A stretch of 64,000 nucleotides of DNA, taken from Purpureocillium takamizusanense. Taxonomy: Eukaryota > Ascomycota > Sordariomycetes > Hypocreales > Ophiocordycipitaceae. Shown here in pieces: positions 51,544 to 63,782 of this stretch; positions within the stretch are counted from its first letter, which is position 1; each line of letters starts with the position of its first letter. Location: positions 2,666,001-2,730,000 of the forward strand of contig NC_063071.1 in assembly GCF_022605165.1 (NCBI RefSeq), written 5' to 3'. The notes below the pieces were generated by a model. That model saw nothing but the letters and a program-made list of their open reading frames with translations, ran no database searches and had not been told where the DNA came from. The position numbers and the translations under genes were made by a program.

Positions 51544-54476
51544 GATCGGTGATGTCGCGCGAGAAATGGTCGGACGCCCAGACTCCAAGCCCCCTGAGCA
51601 GCAGTTCGCGGTCTTGTAGGCTCGAACTCTGGCTGTATTTAGCGATGGTCTGCCACCGAGGAGATGTTGAAGGAGCAAGAAGGAGGGGGGGAGTAGGTGA
51701 CATGTCAGTCTTTCTGCCGACGCCCGTCGTGGTCGACGACTGACTGGACTGACACAATCTCCGCGGGACACTTTTCTGCTCCTCCTCCTCAACGAAAATT
51801 GGACCGGGGAGGATTCTGTTACTCACGCTCATTTCCAGAAAATACACGTACGATCAAAGCTGACCAATCTCTGTCGACGAAGGAAGAGAGGGTATTCAGA
51901 CAATACCGAGGTGGACGAAGAAAACGATAGGGGTTGAATCAATTGCAAAAGATCGCACTAGCGCTGTAGAAAAGGGACGGACAGAGAGAAGGTCAGAAGG
52001 AATAAGAATGAGATGCGTGAGCGCGGGCACTCGGTACTTACTTTACGGTGAGAGGTCATAGTTCTTAGGCCCTATGTTCGCGAAGGGTGCCACTCCTGTG
52101 AACCGTGGAGAGTGGCTGGCTGCCGGCAGGCATTGATGCTTTCGCATCCCCTGGGCTTCTCCCCCCAAACGAGCCACCACGGCACGGCGGCCAACATCAA
52201 ATGCCATGACGAGGTCCATCCAGCCGTGCTCAACTGCATGTGGTGGAGGGCAGCACCAGCACCGGTACCCCTAAAGGGAACAAGTCGACTCCCCTGAAAC
52301 AGGTGGCCACGCGAGTTGCATGTGACATATTGCCTAAAGAAAAAAAAAAGAGAGCACCATTCTTTGGTAATGGCACAAAAGTTCCACAGAGCGAAGCTTC
52401 GCGTTTGGGTGCCCGAGTTCTTGCGGACGCTTGTTTGGTGGTTGGGTGTGTGTGTGTGTGTCCAAGGGGGGGGGACTGGGGCGCAGTGTGGGCTGCGGTT
52501 CGGGCCGTTTGCTGCTGGACCTTGGCGGGTCCACAGGAAGGTAATGCTGGAGGCCGCGAGATACGGGTGCCCAAACGTAGAGCTCACTGCAGAGGACTGG
52601 AATGGACCACAGGCGATCGGCCGGGACCGGAGGCCGGCGCCCTTCATGTCTATTCTCGGAGACTTTGCCTTGACCATGCCTTCGCCGTTCCCTTACGCGA
52701 GCCTGAAGCTTATTCGTTTAATCGAGATTCGAAGCTGTGTTATGAGCTCAATTCTGATCTATACATAGCTATGCTACCGACAGAGGCAAACGCCTTCTCT
52801 CATTTATCCGTAACTGATGTAACGTACTCGAGATCGCGTTCTAGACATGTTGAGTGCATTGCTTGTCCAACCCGAAAAGCATCTGTGATACTCTACTTTA
52901 GACATCGTAAAGATCGGATCGGCAAACGTGCTGTAGGCGGCGATGACAGTATGCATGTATCTAAGTCGCACCTCGTAGCTGGGGCCGGGCCCAAACCTTG
53001 CCCAAAATAGATAGCTGCAACTGCACATTGAGCATAGGTCAGTAGTTTCTCGGAAGACTGCAAAGAGAAGAGCAGACATGATCTTCTGGGTGTATGCCAA
53101 CAGAGTAATTGGTCGGGGGACTCTTGACCTGAGGATAGCCTCGTGAGAACATCGAGGCGCGAGCCTCGTAGCAGCGGAATCTTGAGAGTTGTGTAATCAT
53201 ACTCCGTCGCAAAGTTTGCGCATCTCCTCAAGACGAATGTGACCCAAATTGTCAATGCTGTGCGTCTATGATCGACGATCCGTTCCTTCAGTTCTAGTCA
53301 TATGAGGCTCTGCGTCTAGCAACGACCTGACATAATGGCTCTTCAATGCTTAGATATAGAATGTTGCAGTCACACATTCCTCCACTTACACGCATCTGAA
53401 CCTGCAGAACCGACTGCGGCCACCTTGAGCCCCTGGCGCGAGCCCCTGTGAAGCGGGTTACAGTGTCATTGATGCACCGCCGCAGGTGGCCTGCAACCGG
53501 GGATGCCCTCAATTGCTACAGTAGCCATGGCAGCAGCAGAACAGGTTCCTCAACTACTAGCCAGTGGACCTGGCAAGGGCGCGAGAGGAGAGACACGAGT
53601 TACTATAAATAGTGATGCTCAGGTAGTATGCAGTCCAGAAGCATGTCGGGCTGAACTTACCTGTGGCCACGTTCCAGTCCCGACCAAACAGACATTTATT
53701 GTTGGCACATGGCAATGCAACTGATTCCTCAGCCTCTAATCCGTAAGCCGACGCCATATCGACGAGGACGGTCCAAAGTCGCATTAAGCCACGTCTCAGT
53801 TGAGTACACCAGCGAAGACCCCAGCTTCTTGCTAGGTTGTCTCAAATTGAGCCTTGGAAACTCATTCCGGGGTGTATATCCTCTATGATGTCCTCGCTGA
53901 CGGTATCATAAAGCTACGTATTATGCGATAGGTGTTGCTGTTCGTGGTGGGCTTGGTGTCTCAAACACCTCGGCGTAAGCGACGTGGAGTCAATGGCAAA
54001 GTAGCGTTCAGATGCGGCTCTAGAAAAGTTATGGAAGGATACCTCCAGTCGGGTGAACTCCTAGCTAATCGGCGAAGTTTCGGGAAATTCGGTGGACCTG
54101 AGATTACGGTAATCTGTTCTTTTAATGGGTCAGCTAAGTGTGTAAGTCGATGCTCGACTAGGTAGCGGCTCCCTTCCTATCTCCAATACCACGATGGGAG
54201 GCAACCAACACCAGGGTGTTCCGTGTCGTGAGCTTGCCGTAGAAACCATATTACCGAAAGTCGTCAGTATATCATCCGCACCTATACATATTTATGTTAC
54301 AATACTGCCTTCCGAAACCACGAACTTGTTCCGAACCCACTCTGGTAAGCGTAGTGGCCGACCATATTTCACACCTTATACGCCTCGTTTCCTCAGATTC
54401 GCCCCAGGTCAGAGTGCGCGCGCGAGGTTCAAGTATGACATGATGGCCTCCAAGCAGGCTGTCTTCATATTTCTAC
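51544..54476. other. 2.9 kb region without an intact gene
   Basis: I see no complete gene. The stretch is A/T-richer than neighbouring coding DNA and full of short broken frames. A possible gene remnant is listed separately at 53557-53900. Confidence 0.5.
53557..53900 (-). pseudogene. possible broken gene remnant, unidentified
   Basis: Two short minus-strand pieces in different frames look more protein-like than background: one reads SKKLGSSLVYSTETWLNATLD, the other VLVDMASAYGLEAEE then CLFGRDWNVATG. A GTAAGT follows the second. The frames do not join without a shift. I cannot name a family, and chance is possible. Confidence 0.3.
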
Positions 54477-55955
54477 TCAGACTTGCTTGGAGGCTGCCTC
54501 CGGATCTACCCCATGTTGCATCTGGAGAGTCGTGGTCACCCTGACGCCGCCGTCCGGCTTCCTGTCCGCATTGCTCTCCACGTCGGCCCTGTCGGCGGTG
54601 CGATCTTTCACCAACTCCTCCTCGGAGCAACCACTGTCTCTGGGTCCACCGACGATTTCCGTGGTGACTCGGCCTCGATTCGACTTGCGGCTCTGGTTTT
54701 GTGCGGAGAGCTCGTAGTGTTGATAGCTTGCGCCGCTCCTAGCAGATGAAGGAGGACCGAGGATGACGGAGCGAAGTGCTGTGTCTCATGGTATCAGCTG
54801 GGGCACTTCAATCTCTCGCGATGAATGAGGGGTACGGACGCGGGAGACACGCCGTGATTATTGCGACGGACGTCTCGATTATGGAAACGGTGCATGTCAG
54901 CATCGTCTGCCTGCGCTTCGCAAAGTATGCCCGCACAACTACCACCAGATGTCAGCAATATCCTTGGGCAAGGGGAACAGGCAACGCTAGGAATGCGCTT
55001 ACTGCCCGCGACCACCGCAAGAAGCCCCAGGGCAAAGACTGCAGCTACTGCAAGCTTCTGCTTTAACTTCATCTGCAGTTTAAGTACCATGTATATGGGC
55101 AAGGTGATGGCTGAATAATGTGAGCTGCGGATCTGGGCGGGGAAAGCAGAAAATTCGGGCCTCGCTTACTTGCGATGTCGGTCCCGACATTTACTACGAG
55201 CATGTTAGCAATTCTGGGCGGCATGGCGAATACTTTATACTTACGAGAGGCTGTCAGCCAGTAGTTGACTTCCTTGTTCGTCTTGTCGCATTTATCTGAT
55301 CTTGTCAGCCTTCGTGTAAACACAGGTCGTTGGCAATAGCCCAGGTAGACCAACATGCTGGATCTTTCGACCACCTTTTGTCATGTGGGAAGCACTGAAA
55401 GATAATGTGCAAAGTAATGACGCCCCAAAACAGAACAAGCAGACCCAGTGCCACGTTGTACACTAACTGCAGCGTGGATTTGGGTGCCGCGAGTCTCTTG
55501 TAGAACAGGACCATCGCAATTTTGATGGCCCATATAGACGACACATAGACGATGGACCCTGGAACGATCATCTTGAACGGCATTAGCACTGATGTTCTTG
55601 ATTGTCACGGCATCGTAAGCAAGCAAAGTGCCGAATTACCTTCATGATCTTGATGACATTATCTTGGCTCGTGCGTGGGAGTTCCGCCATGCCGTGACTC
55701 CACATGTATTGCTGGATAGCCAGGTCTGTAAGGAGACAGGCTGCTCCCAGGATGATGAAGCCATCTTCAAGCACGAGGCCACCGAACCGACGGATTCGGA
55801 TCCAGAGCCGAGAGGCCAGGAACAAGCATGCAATAGCGGCGCATATATACCACGATATCTGCCATCTTTTGTCAGCGTGAGATGAGTTTTGTGGACTGGC
55901 CCATCAATGTAGAAGAGTCCCATGGCCTTACCACTTGAGCAAGACCTTCCGCCAT
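54477..55955 (-). CDS. PTH11-type rhodopsin-fold integral membrane protein
   Basis: The model is complement(join(54477..54738, 54836..54938, 55003..55110, 55170..55193, 55245..55295, 55355..55571, 55640..55858, 55932..55955)), 335 residues in eight exons, all phases consistent. Many Pezizomycotina have large families of these seven-helix (PF20684-like) proteins; PTH11 in Magnaporthe senses surface cues for infection. Helices are visible as WYICAAIACLFLASRLWIR, FIILGAACLLTD, VYVSSIWAIKIAMVLFYKR, LVYNVALGLLVLFWGVI, the NYWLTASLNVGTDIATITLP block, LAVAAVFALGLLAVVAGIVRAYF and IIETSVAIITACLP. A conserved family motif, KxNKEVNYWLTxSLN, is present. The cytosolic tail has the characteristic HYELS, VTTEIVGG and GGVRVTTTLQ pieces. 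The last donor (GTACCC) is the weakest junction. Confidence 0.85.
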
Positions 55956-57174
55956 GGTGAGGTCTCCAACGGCAGCAAATTATCCAGATCGCATAGCATG
56001 ACGAAGCAGAGAAATTTCGGGCGGATAATTGTTTTATTACTCTCGGTGTGCGGCCCGTCGAACGTTTTGCCACACGGCGCGCTTCGTGCTACCTACTCGT
56101 CCCACCGAGCTGAGTTTATCGGCGGCAGCGAGCGGGGATCAGGGTATATTTCAGGCTCCTTGATCGAAACGCGTGCCTGCTCATGAGCTGGACTATCGTC
56201 TTGATTGGCTATTGTTTACGTCAGAAGTCTCCCGCAGAAGAGTCCTGCATGCAAGTCGGTTCGCTGCTGATCCCCTGATATCCCAGCTACTTAACTTTAG
56301 TAGGTTAACTAGTATGTAAACCACCAGGCATGCTCGCTCGGTGCCATGATGCCAAGACAAGTGGGCGATCCACGCCACGAGCGCCAACAGAACGGGGAGC
56401 TGCTGACACGATCGTATGAGGGTCGTGGTCCGGCATTGGGGCAGGAGTGAGCGAACATCTGACCGCCTCACGGGGGTCATGATCCCAATATTGTGTTTGC
56501 AAAGTTTTTGGTGTTCCCACCTCGGCTCTACTTGACATTGTGGTAAGATAGTGGAACAGTTACTCGATTGAACGCGGGAAGACGTAGGAGGTAAGTAGCA
56601 GGTGGTCGGAATCTGATCAATGCCGAGTCAGGCCATACTCCCCTGTCCTTGTCCTGCTAGGATGGGAACTGCTCGGCGAGACTCAGGATCGCGGTGACCG
56701 TCGCCTGCCCACAACTTATAAGCGGGCCAGGCAAAAACCGTTGGCTTACAACGTGACGAACAGGGAACCTCGTCAAGCCCGTCCAGGCACACGCGGCAGC
56801 TGAACGGTCTGAGTATCGGCATTGCCCGAGCTTAAAAATCCTTGAGGAACAATTAAGCTCGACTCCGCTGATACTAGCGCTGCAAGCACGACTCGACAAG
56901 TGGGCCGAGCCGTGATGTCCTGTGGCTCCTCTCCTCTTCCCTTCCCTGAACAAGCTCCATCGTCGTGTGGCTCTTCCCCACCGCGAGTGTTCAGGGCCAT
57001 GGATCGCCCGTAAGAAAAGTCCAGCGATGCCCCCCGATTGGGAGAGACCATGCGTCGGGAGTTGTCTTTGTTTGTTTCATGATCAGAGCAGCACAGACGT
57101 TTGAGTACGACATTGAGTGGTGATCGTTTCCCGTTTCAGTCTCAGGAATCAGCCGAGCACCTGACGAGTCCACG
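55956..57174. other. divergent promoter region, PTH11-like/esterase
   Basis: No gene is recognised. Short minus-strand ORFs lack motifs. Confidence 0.5.
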
Positions 57175-59000
57175 ATGCGGCTCATTCAACTCTTGACGGC
57201 GGCAACGTCCCTCACCCTGGCCGCTGCAAGCACGGTCGATGGAACGGGGAATACGTGCGGAGATATCCCGACCGTTGTCCTACCACAGGCGGCCGTCAAG
57301 GGTTTCCGTGACGATCACTGCAACAACGTCTTCTTGGGGGTTCCGTTTGCCGCATCGACCGGCGGGGAGAACCGGTAAAGTCGAATCCAACGCCCAAAGA
57401 GGCAGTGCATGCATGACATGAATGAACGCTGACCCTGTGCTCCTAGATGGCGCCCCCCTCAGGATCTTGAACAGTCAAGATCGACCTTCAATGCCACTTC
57501 ATATGGCCCATCTTGCCCGCAGGCGAAACTGAAGCCGCACCTTAGCCCGCAATCCGAGGACTGCCTGAACCTCAATGTTTGGGCACCTCCAGAGGCGGAA
57601 AGCGGCTCTAATTATCCCGTGTTTGTTTACATGTATGGGGGTGCCATGGTCACGGGCTCCAGTAGCAACCCGCAGTTACAAGGCACCAACTTTGCCCGCA
57701 AAGGCGTCGTATATGTCAACTTCAACACTCGCGAGACCATCTTCGCCTCCCCGCATTCGTCGGAGCTGAAACGAGCCCGTCCTGGGGAGACCCAGAACTT
57801 GAGCATCCTGGATGTTGAAAAGGCCCTGGAATGGGTTCGCAAGAACATTGAAGGTGGGTTTCGCCGCCCGTTCACCATTTGATGGAGGTAGTAGAGCAAG
57901 ACTTTTAGCTGACAGCGTCCTCGAAGCGTTTGGAGGCAACCCCGACCACGTAGTGTTCGGTGGCCACTCTTCCGGCTCCATTCAGGTTGACCACTACCTA
58001 TGGAACCATCCCAAGACTTGGCTCAAGGGCGCCGTGCAGATGAGCGCCAACGCCATGTCCGGACCTGCCTATGCACCAATGGATGAGGCCTTGAACGTCG
58101 TGGCCGCGGAAGTCGGCTGCCCAGCCGCGGGCCACGGCCAAATAGACTGCCTCCGTAAAATTGACGTTGAAAAAATCGAGACGACTCTGTTCAACTCAAC
58201 GTACCATTCGTGGTTCACCCCCGTCATTGACGACATAACCCGGCACTCCGACTACGCGGCGCGGTTCGCCGCGGGCCAGTATCCTTCGCACGTGCCACTG
58301 CTGACCGGCACCGCGGACAGAGAGGGCAGTATCTTCAGTCTCGTCTTTGGCGGCAAAGACCACAGCTTCAAGTCGTGGATCAAAACGTTCACTGCCGACA
58401 CTGCGCACATTCCCAACCGCGAGCTATTCTGCGCTTACCAAAAGCCCAAGAACAACAGCGACGCCGACCGCATCGGCACCCAGTACGGCGACGTCCGTTT
58501 CAACTGCCCCGTCGACTATCTCATCGACGTCCGCAGCGAGAAGCAGCTTACCTGGGTGTATCGATTCTTTGGGGAGTACGACAACGTTCGAGGCGCTCCC
58601 GGCACTGGACCGACGCACGGGACGGAAATTCCCTTCTTTCACGGCGGCAACGAGTGCTTCTCCTTGCTAAAGGGGGTCACACCGGAACAGCAAGCGCTGG
58701 CAGACTTCACCCATGACTGGTTCGTGGCATGGATAAAAGACCCCATGGCCGGGCCCGGTTGGAGCAGGGCATCACGGACGTCGGATACCCTGGCCAAATT
58801 TGGAGTGCCTGGAGACGAACTTGACCTGAAGATTGGCTCAAGGGGGGACTATAATGCTAGGTGCCAAGCGGTAAGCAATCCAGTGTTCAAATGCTGCTCG
58901 ACGTTTCATATGGCTGACAATCCACTAGTTATATGCCCCTACGTTCCCGAAGTACCCCGTCGTCCAGTCGGTGTGGGCTGGAATGCCTCAGCCAAAGTAG
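57175..59000 (+). CDS. secreted type-B carboxylesterase/lipase
   Basis: The model is join(57175..57374, 57447..57853, 57927..58870, 58929..59000), 540 residues, usual for this alpha/beta-hydrolase family. The protein starts with a signal peptide (LIQLLTAATSLTLAAAS). The first family signature NNVFLGVPFA and the second, SEDCLNLNVWAP, are present. The nucleophile elbow is GGHSSGS with Ser217. An acid region is near GTADREGSIFS and the catalytic-His region is THGTEIPFFHGG. For intron 2, I prefer the acceptor at 57926 over the TTTTAG at 57908, because it follows a GCTGAC branch site and gives the conserved NIEAFGGNPDHV. It hydrolyses carboxylic esters; the natural substrate is unknown. Potential N-glycosylation sites (NAT, NST) fit secretion. 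Confidence 0.9.
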
Positions 59001-59552
59001 TAGTATATTGACCCAAGGGGCACAGGCGCACAACTGATAAAGAGACCTTGATGGAGTATCAGGGGATCAACAAGAGCTATATAGGTGGCCGAGCGAGCCA
59101 GAGAGAGCAGTGGAAAAGCCGGCCAACTCGGAGGCTGACCCACAACACATATAACAGAGTAACAGTATTTACAGTCGACCTAACCAGGCCTCAGGGCGTC
59201 GAAATAGAGGAATGCATAATTGTAGATAGATATACTCTAATTTATTAATCTCAATCTCACTTGAAGACCTCAGGGTGTCGAAATAGTGGGATGCGTAATT
59301 ACAGATGGTTATACTCAAATTCGATAATCCCACTGTCACTTGACGTTTAGAGCACGACCGTGGGAGTCGAAATTGTGAGGGTAATGGTACTCAAGATTAG
59401 ATTAGAGAAGCTTAATTAATCTGATGGCGGTAGTCCAAGGGCCATGATGTTTGAAGTGACGGCCATAATACATGTTCCAGTCCGGTGCAATCATTGCCAC
59501 GACAACCCTGACGGGAGCAAAGAACCACCACCGTACTACCATCAGGGGATGT
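59001..59552. other. convergent spacer with degenerate tandem repeat
   Basis: This lies between the esterase stop and the GPI-protein stop. It holds the 79 bp-period repeat described next. Confidence 0.6.
59189..59404. repeat. degenerate tandem repeat, 79 bp period
   Basis: Copy 1 (59189-59267) and copy 2 (59268-59346) align over their whole length, from CCTCAGGGyGTCGAAATAG through ATrATTryAGAT to TCACTTGA. A third, more degraded copy runs to about 59404. It is non-coding and located after two convergent genes. Confidence 0.75.
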
Positions 59553-60355
59553 TTAAAGGAGATACGCCGCGGCAGCCATAGCACCAGCAACAAGAGCCAT
59601 GGAAGACGCAACCCGTCCAGCCTGGTTGGTGATGACGGTGCCGGGCAGCCGAGAGGGAGGCTCAGTGGAGTTGGTGGTGTCTGATGCTCAAGTTATTAGC
59701 ATTCCTTCGGCCCCAGCCTTGGTTTCCCTACTGTGGATGGCGACTTACTCAGACCACCGAGGTGGGTGGACGCGGGGGGAGCGGGCACGAGGCCAGTGGT
59801 GGGCACCGGCTTGATCTCCTTGGACATGGAGGTCTCCCCAGGCATGGTGTCATTGCCCGACGGCTCAGCGCTCTCGCCAGGCTCGCCATCGCCGCCCTTC
59901 TTCGGCGAGGGGGTCTCCCCGGGGATGATCGTCTCGACGGCCGTCTTGGGAGGCATGGCAGTGCCGACCGAGGCAGTGCTGATCGAGGCAGGGACAGGGG
60001 TGGGCGACTCGATGGGGCCGTGCCATTCGATCGTGTTGCTCCAGTTGATCTTTCCCGAGGCGTGGCTGATAATCTTGAACGCACAGACGCCGGAAGGAAC
60101 CGCCTCAAGCTTGACATTGTACGAAGAGCCGAACGCCTCCTCTAGCGTGAGGTCAGACAATGTGCCCCTTTGACTCGCACGCTCCAATTACACTAGGGGT
60201 TCTCTTACCGGTCAAGATCTTGTAGTCGGTCAGGGTCGTCGAAGTCGGGCCGTTGGCGAGAATCACGCTGCAGCCCATGTCGCAGCCCTGGTACTGAAGG
60301 GTGAAATCTTTGCCCGCCTCGACATGCCATTGCATGTTGTTAAACTCAACGACCG

Positions 60356-60386
<31 letters not shown>

Positions 60387-60494
60387 AGAACTGCTGCTGC
60401 TGCTGGTCATAGTGGCAGCGGTATGCTCATGCTCGCCGTTGTGAGCCAAGACAGCGCCGGCAAGGGCGGAAAGAGTGACGAGAGAAGTCTTCAT
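59553..60494 (-). CDS. GPI-anchored Ser-rich cell-wall protein (Kre9/KNH-like domain)
   Basis: The model is complement(join(59553..59680, 59749..60141, 60209..60494)), 268 residues. The signal peptide is MKTSLVTLSALAGAVLA. A poly-Ser run (residues 31-46) is encoded by a CTG/AGC trinucleotide repeat. The following domain has the pattern of the Ser/Thr-rich Kre9/Knh1 N-terminal domain (PF10342-like): AGKDFTLQYQGCDMGC, VILANGP, then YNVKLEAV and GVCAFKIISHASGKINW. A long Pro/Thr/Ser spacer leads to the last exon, which ends in a GPI-type signal (NQAGRVASSMALVAGAMAAAAYLL). Intron 1 (67 nt) has a CTGACC branch and CTAG acceptor; intron 2 (68 nt) has GTAAGT and CAG. It is probably wall- or membrane-anchored, with glucan-related function inferred only. 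Confidence 0.85.
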
Positions 60495-61698
60495 GCTGGG
60501 CGAAAAATAAATGTTCAGTGCGTCCTGACTATGTAGGTAGTATTAAGCGAGTGTGTGTGTCCTTGAGAGCTTTGACAGCGACGAAACAATGAACCAGGCC
60601 GTTGGCGGGCAACAAGATAGAACAGGCAGTTGGCAAAAAAAGAGAAGAAGGAAGACCAAAGGGGTGGACTTGCATCCCATTTATGATAGCAGGTCACGCA
60701 TTGAGGGCCGAGCCTTCTGCATTCGCCTCGTGTTTTGGGGCCCTGGGCTGGGCTAGGCTTTTCTTTCTCATCTCCAGGGATATTTCCGCACATCATGCAC
60801 GACAGCTGCCCTGATCCAAAGCCGTGGGGACCCCAAGCCCACGCATTGACTTGGCGCACGGCCGTAGGTAGTCTTGGAGTGGCCGCGGCGCGGTCCACTT
60901 TACGTTTATAGCTTAATGCCTCGTGGTGCGCATAACCTTCTCGGCATGTGTCTCCCCTGTCAGAGTCGAGGCAGCCGCGGGGGCAGCATAATAACAGCAT
61001 TTAAAAACAAATAATGGCAGGAAAACAAGGGGATATTGCGCCAGTCAAAGCACCGCCTGTGCTGCTCGATGTTGATGAAGACCCATCGAAAACCATCTGG
61101 CCTGGAATAATAAGCGTCTCATCAATAGGGCATGAAGGTGAGTCTCTATAATAGCTATGTGCTATTTACAGTCGGTCGAGGATATCACGGAGTCCACAGA
61201 AGGATTTTTGGTTCCGCTCGAATACCTATCGAGCTGCTGAAACATTGCGAAGCAGTGTTATTTATTTTGATGGAGGAAGAGACGCGTCGTCTGTGCTATT
61301 CTCTAATCGATATTGACATAGGCAGCTCGGTGCCCATCCGGACATCATCAAGATGCCGCGCGGTCTGGTCCCTGAGAAGCGAGCCAGCAGGAGAAACAAA
61401 GTTATTTCCATGACCTGCAAATTTCCTGTCAGCCCATACATGACCAGACAGGATCGAGGCCATAGCGTAGGGTGTCAGCTGATTCGTCCCTGGGGCCCGG
61501 CTTTGGGTCTTAGTGGACGTGTTTGGAAGCAGCACAGCACACAGCCCGCATGGCACTCCATGGTCGAGATGCAATCACACGCGTAATGCAAAATCGTTAT
61601 GTGATAATGCTGAAAAGGCACAGCAGTAGTAGCTGACAAGGTACTACTACTACAATGAAAATCCACTCAAATCAAGCACCCCAATCTTGTCCTGTACA
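60495..61698. other. spacer between GPI-protein start and oxidase stop
   Basis: No gene is recognised. The part before 61000 is the probable promoter of the minus-strand wall-protein gene. Confidence 0.5.
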
Positions 61699-63782
61699 TT
61701 ACATGGCACCCACCCTGCAGAGTTGTCCGTCTGGTGTCTGCCTCCAGCCCTCGCTGCCAACGCATGTTTTGCACCAGAAGACATCAGACGGGTCGACGTC
61801 CCGCTTTATACTTAGCAGCCTCGGATAGTTGTCGCCCCAGAAGGACTGCTGCCAGTTCTTTTCAAAAAGGAAGGCCTATCGTGCGTGTGAGTATCAAATC
61901 CCACGCCCTTGTTGAGGAGTTGGTGCTATGTTTACCTCGTTCATGTAGGAGCCCGATTGTGTGTCCAGAAGTCGCATCGGCTCGAAGGAATCGTCCAAGA
62001 GCCTGATGGCCGCCTCTTCAGCCGTCTTGTTGAACGGTGGAACGGTGACAGACGACACTGCGCTATGTTGTCAGAAGCGTGCCTCCACGTCCATCCGACA
62101 GTCATGATTCGGTTAGGGGTACTTACTTCCCATGACGGCAGCTGTTCGCCATGCTGGATGGACGGAGTTGCTGCCACCCCTTGGTCGTGCGCCCGCCACG
62201 CCCTTGCCACCGACCAAGAACAGATCGAAGCGCTTGTTGGCCTTGAACGCCTCCTTCAGCGCAGACGTGAACCTAGTGTTGTTCCCCCGCAGCGCCCGGC
62301 CCGGCAAGATCCTCGACGCGACATAGCTGCCGCCGCCTCCGTGGCCCGCGTCGTGGTTCTCCTTGTGGAACTCCCAAAACGAGCTGTAGTGCTTGGGGAG
62401 TAGAATCAGCGTGACCTTTCCGAGCCAGCGCTCCTGGATGGTGTCGTTCAACGGCTTGAATGCCCGCAGCATGGCGGCCTCCCGATCGACGGCGTCCTGG
62501 ATCAAGACGGTACCGAACGCGCCGGCGAATTCGGAGGGCACGCCTGGCACCGTGGTGTTGTTGGGCAGCGACATGCCGGGCGACAGAAAGAGGTAGCCCG
62601 AAACGCCTTGGTCCATGAGCACGGGGACTTGTGACGAGACGTATGCGATGAGCTCGTCCTTGATGGCGTGTTCGTTGGGATCGGTGAAGACGATGAACCC
62701 GCCGTTGGTGACCTGCGGCGTGGGAAACGTCCTCAGCGTCACCGACACGACGACCCCAAACGTCGACCCTCCGCCCTGTCCCGGCTGTGTCAGCACATTT
62801 GCAAAGAGAAGTAGAGGTAATATGGTGACAGGTGCGACCCACGCCTCGCATTGCCCAGAAGAGGTCCCGGTTCTGGTCTTCGTTGATGGCGACAATCTTG
62901 CCCCCCGGCGTGACGACGAGCATCTCCAAGACGCTGTCGGCGGCCATACCATACCGCGGACCGAGCGACGAGTGCCCGCCGCCGGTGACGTACCCGACGA
63001 TGCCCACCGTGCTGCCCTGCCCACCGACGACGGCCTGCCTGTGCTCGTCGGCGGCGGCGTACGCTTCGTTGAGCTGGATGCCCGCGCCGAGGGTCATGGC
63101 GTTGCCGCGAAGCACCTTGCCGGAGCCGGAGAGCTTAAAGTTGCCCGGGTGGTAGGCGATGTCTTTGAGGTTGTGCGTCCAGATGGACAGGGCACCGGGG
63201 GCGATGGAGCGGCCGATGAAGTCGTGCCCGGTGGCCTTGACGACGAGACGGACGTTGTGCTCTCGGGCTATATAGAGGGGTGAGTGAGCCGATGTACGCC
63301 TGCTATACTCAACTCACGTGGGAGTCGCCAGGGGGGAGGGGAGGAGTAGCCTGGTGTCAATGTGCGTACATACCAAAGTCGACGCCGAGCTTGATATGCC
63401 TCGCCGTCGTCGCGTTGACCACATACGCGGGATACCCAGCGCCGGTACACGGGTAGGCCGCGTCCGGCAGGCAGGTGTAGTTGGTGAACTGGTCGAGCAG
63501 CACCGACACGGGGTTCCCGCCGTGGAACTCGGTCGTCTCCCAGGCCTTCTTCACCTCGGCGCAGCGCGCTGGGTCGTGCCCGGGCTGTCCGGCGTGGCAG
63601 GCGGCCGCTGGCGGCGTGGGCTTGATGAGCCGCCCGTCAAGGGCCTTGGCCAGCCGCGCCCAGTCGTCTGCCGAGGGCCAGCGCGCGTTGTCGGGGTGCG
63701 CTCTGCAGGACTCTTTCGCCGATGGAGGGCTCGTCGCGCCGGAGAGGGCGACGAGAGATGCGCAGAGGAGAGAGACGCGCAT
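61699..63782 (-). CDS. secreted FAD-linked oxidase, berberine-bridge type
   Basis: The model is complement(join(61699..61875, 61936..62057, 62127..62775, 62843..63267, 63374..63782)), 593 residues. The signal peptide is MRVSLLCASLVALSGATS. The PCMH/VAO-type FAD domain is clear: YPAYVVNATTARHIKLGVDF, VRLVVKATGHDFIGRS, then LGAGIQLNEAYAA and VGYVTGGGHSSLGPRYGMAAD, which forms the flavin-binding loop. The substrate domain follows the GGGSTFGVVVSVTLRTF strand. The C-terminus has the berberine-bridge helix (NWQQSFWGDNYPRLLSIKRDVDP, then DVFWCKTCVGSEGW). Such enzymes oxidise sugars, alcohols or alkaloid-like compounds with oxygen; homologues occur both in secretomes and in biosynthetic clusters. 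All four introns keep phase. The substrate is unknown. Confidence 0.9.

Noticed and set aside
57909..57926. Acceptor TTTTAG at 57908 for esterase intron 2
   Set aside because: No branch site precedes it, and it would add residues that break the conserved NIEAFGGNPD block; the acceptor at 57926 has a GCTGAC branch site 13-18 nt upstream.
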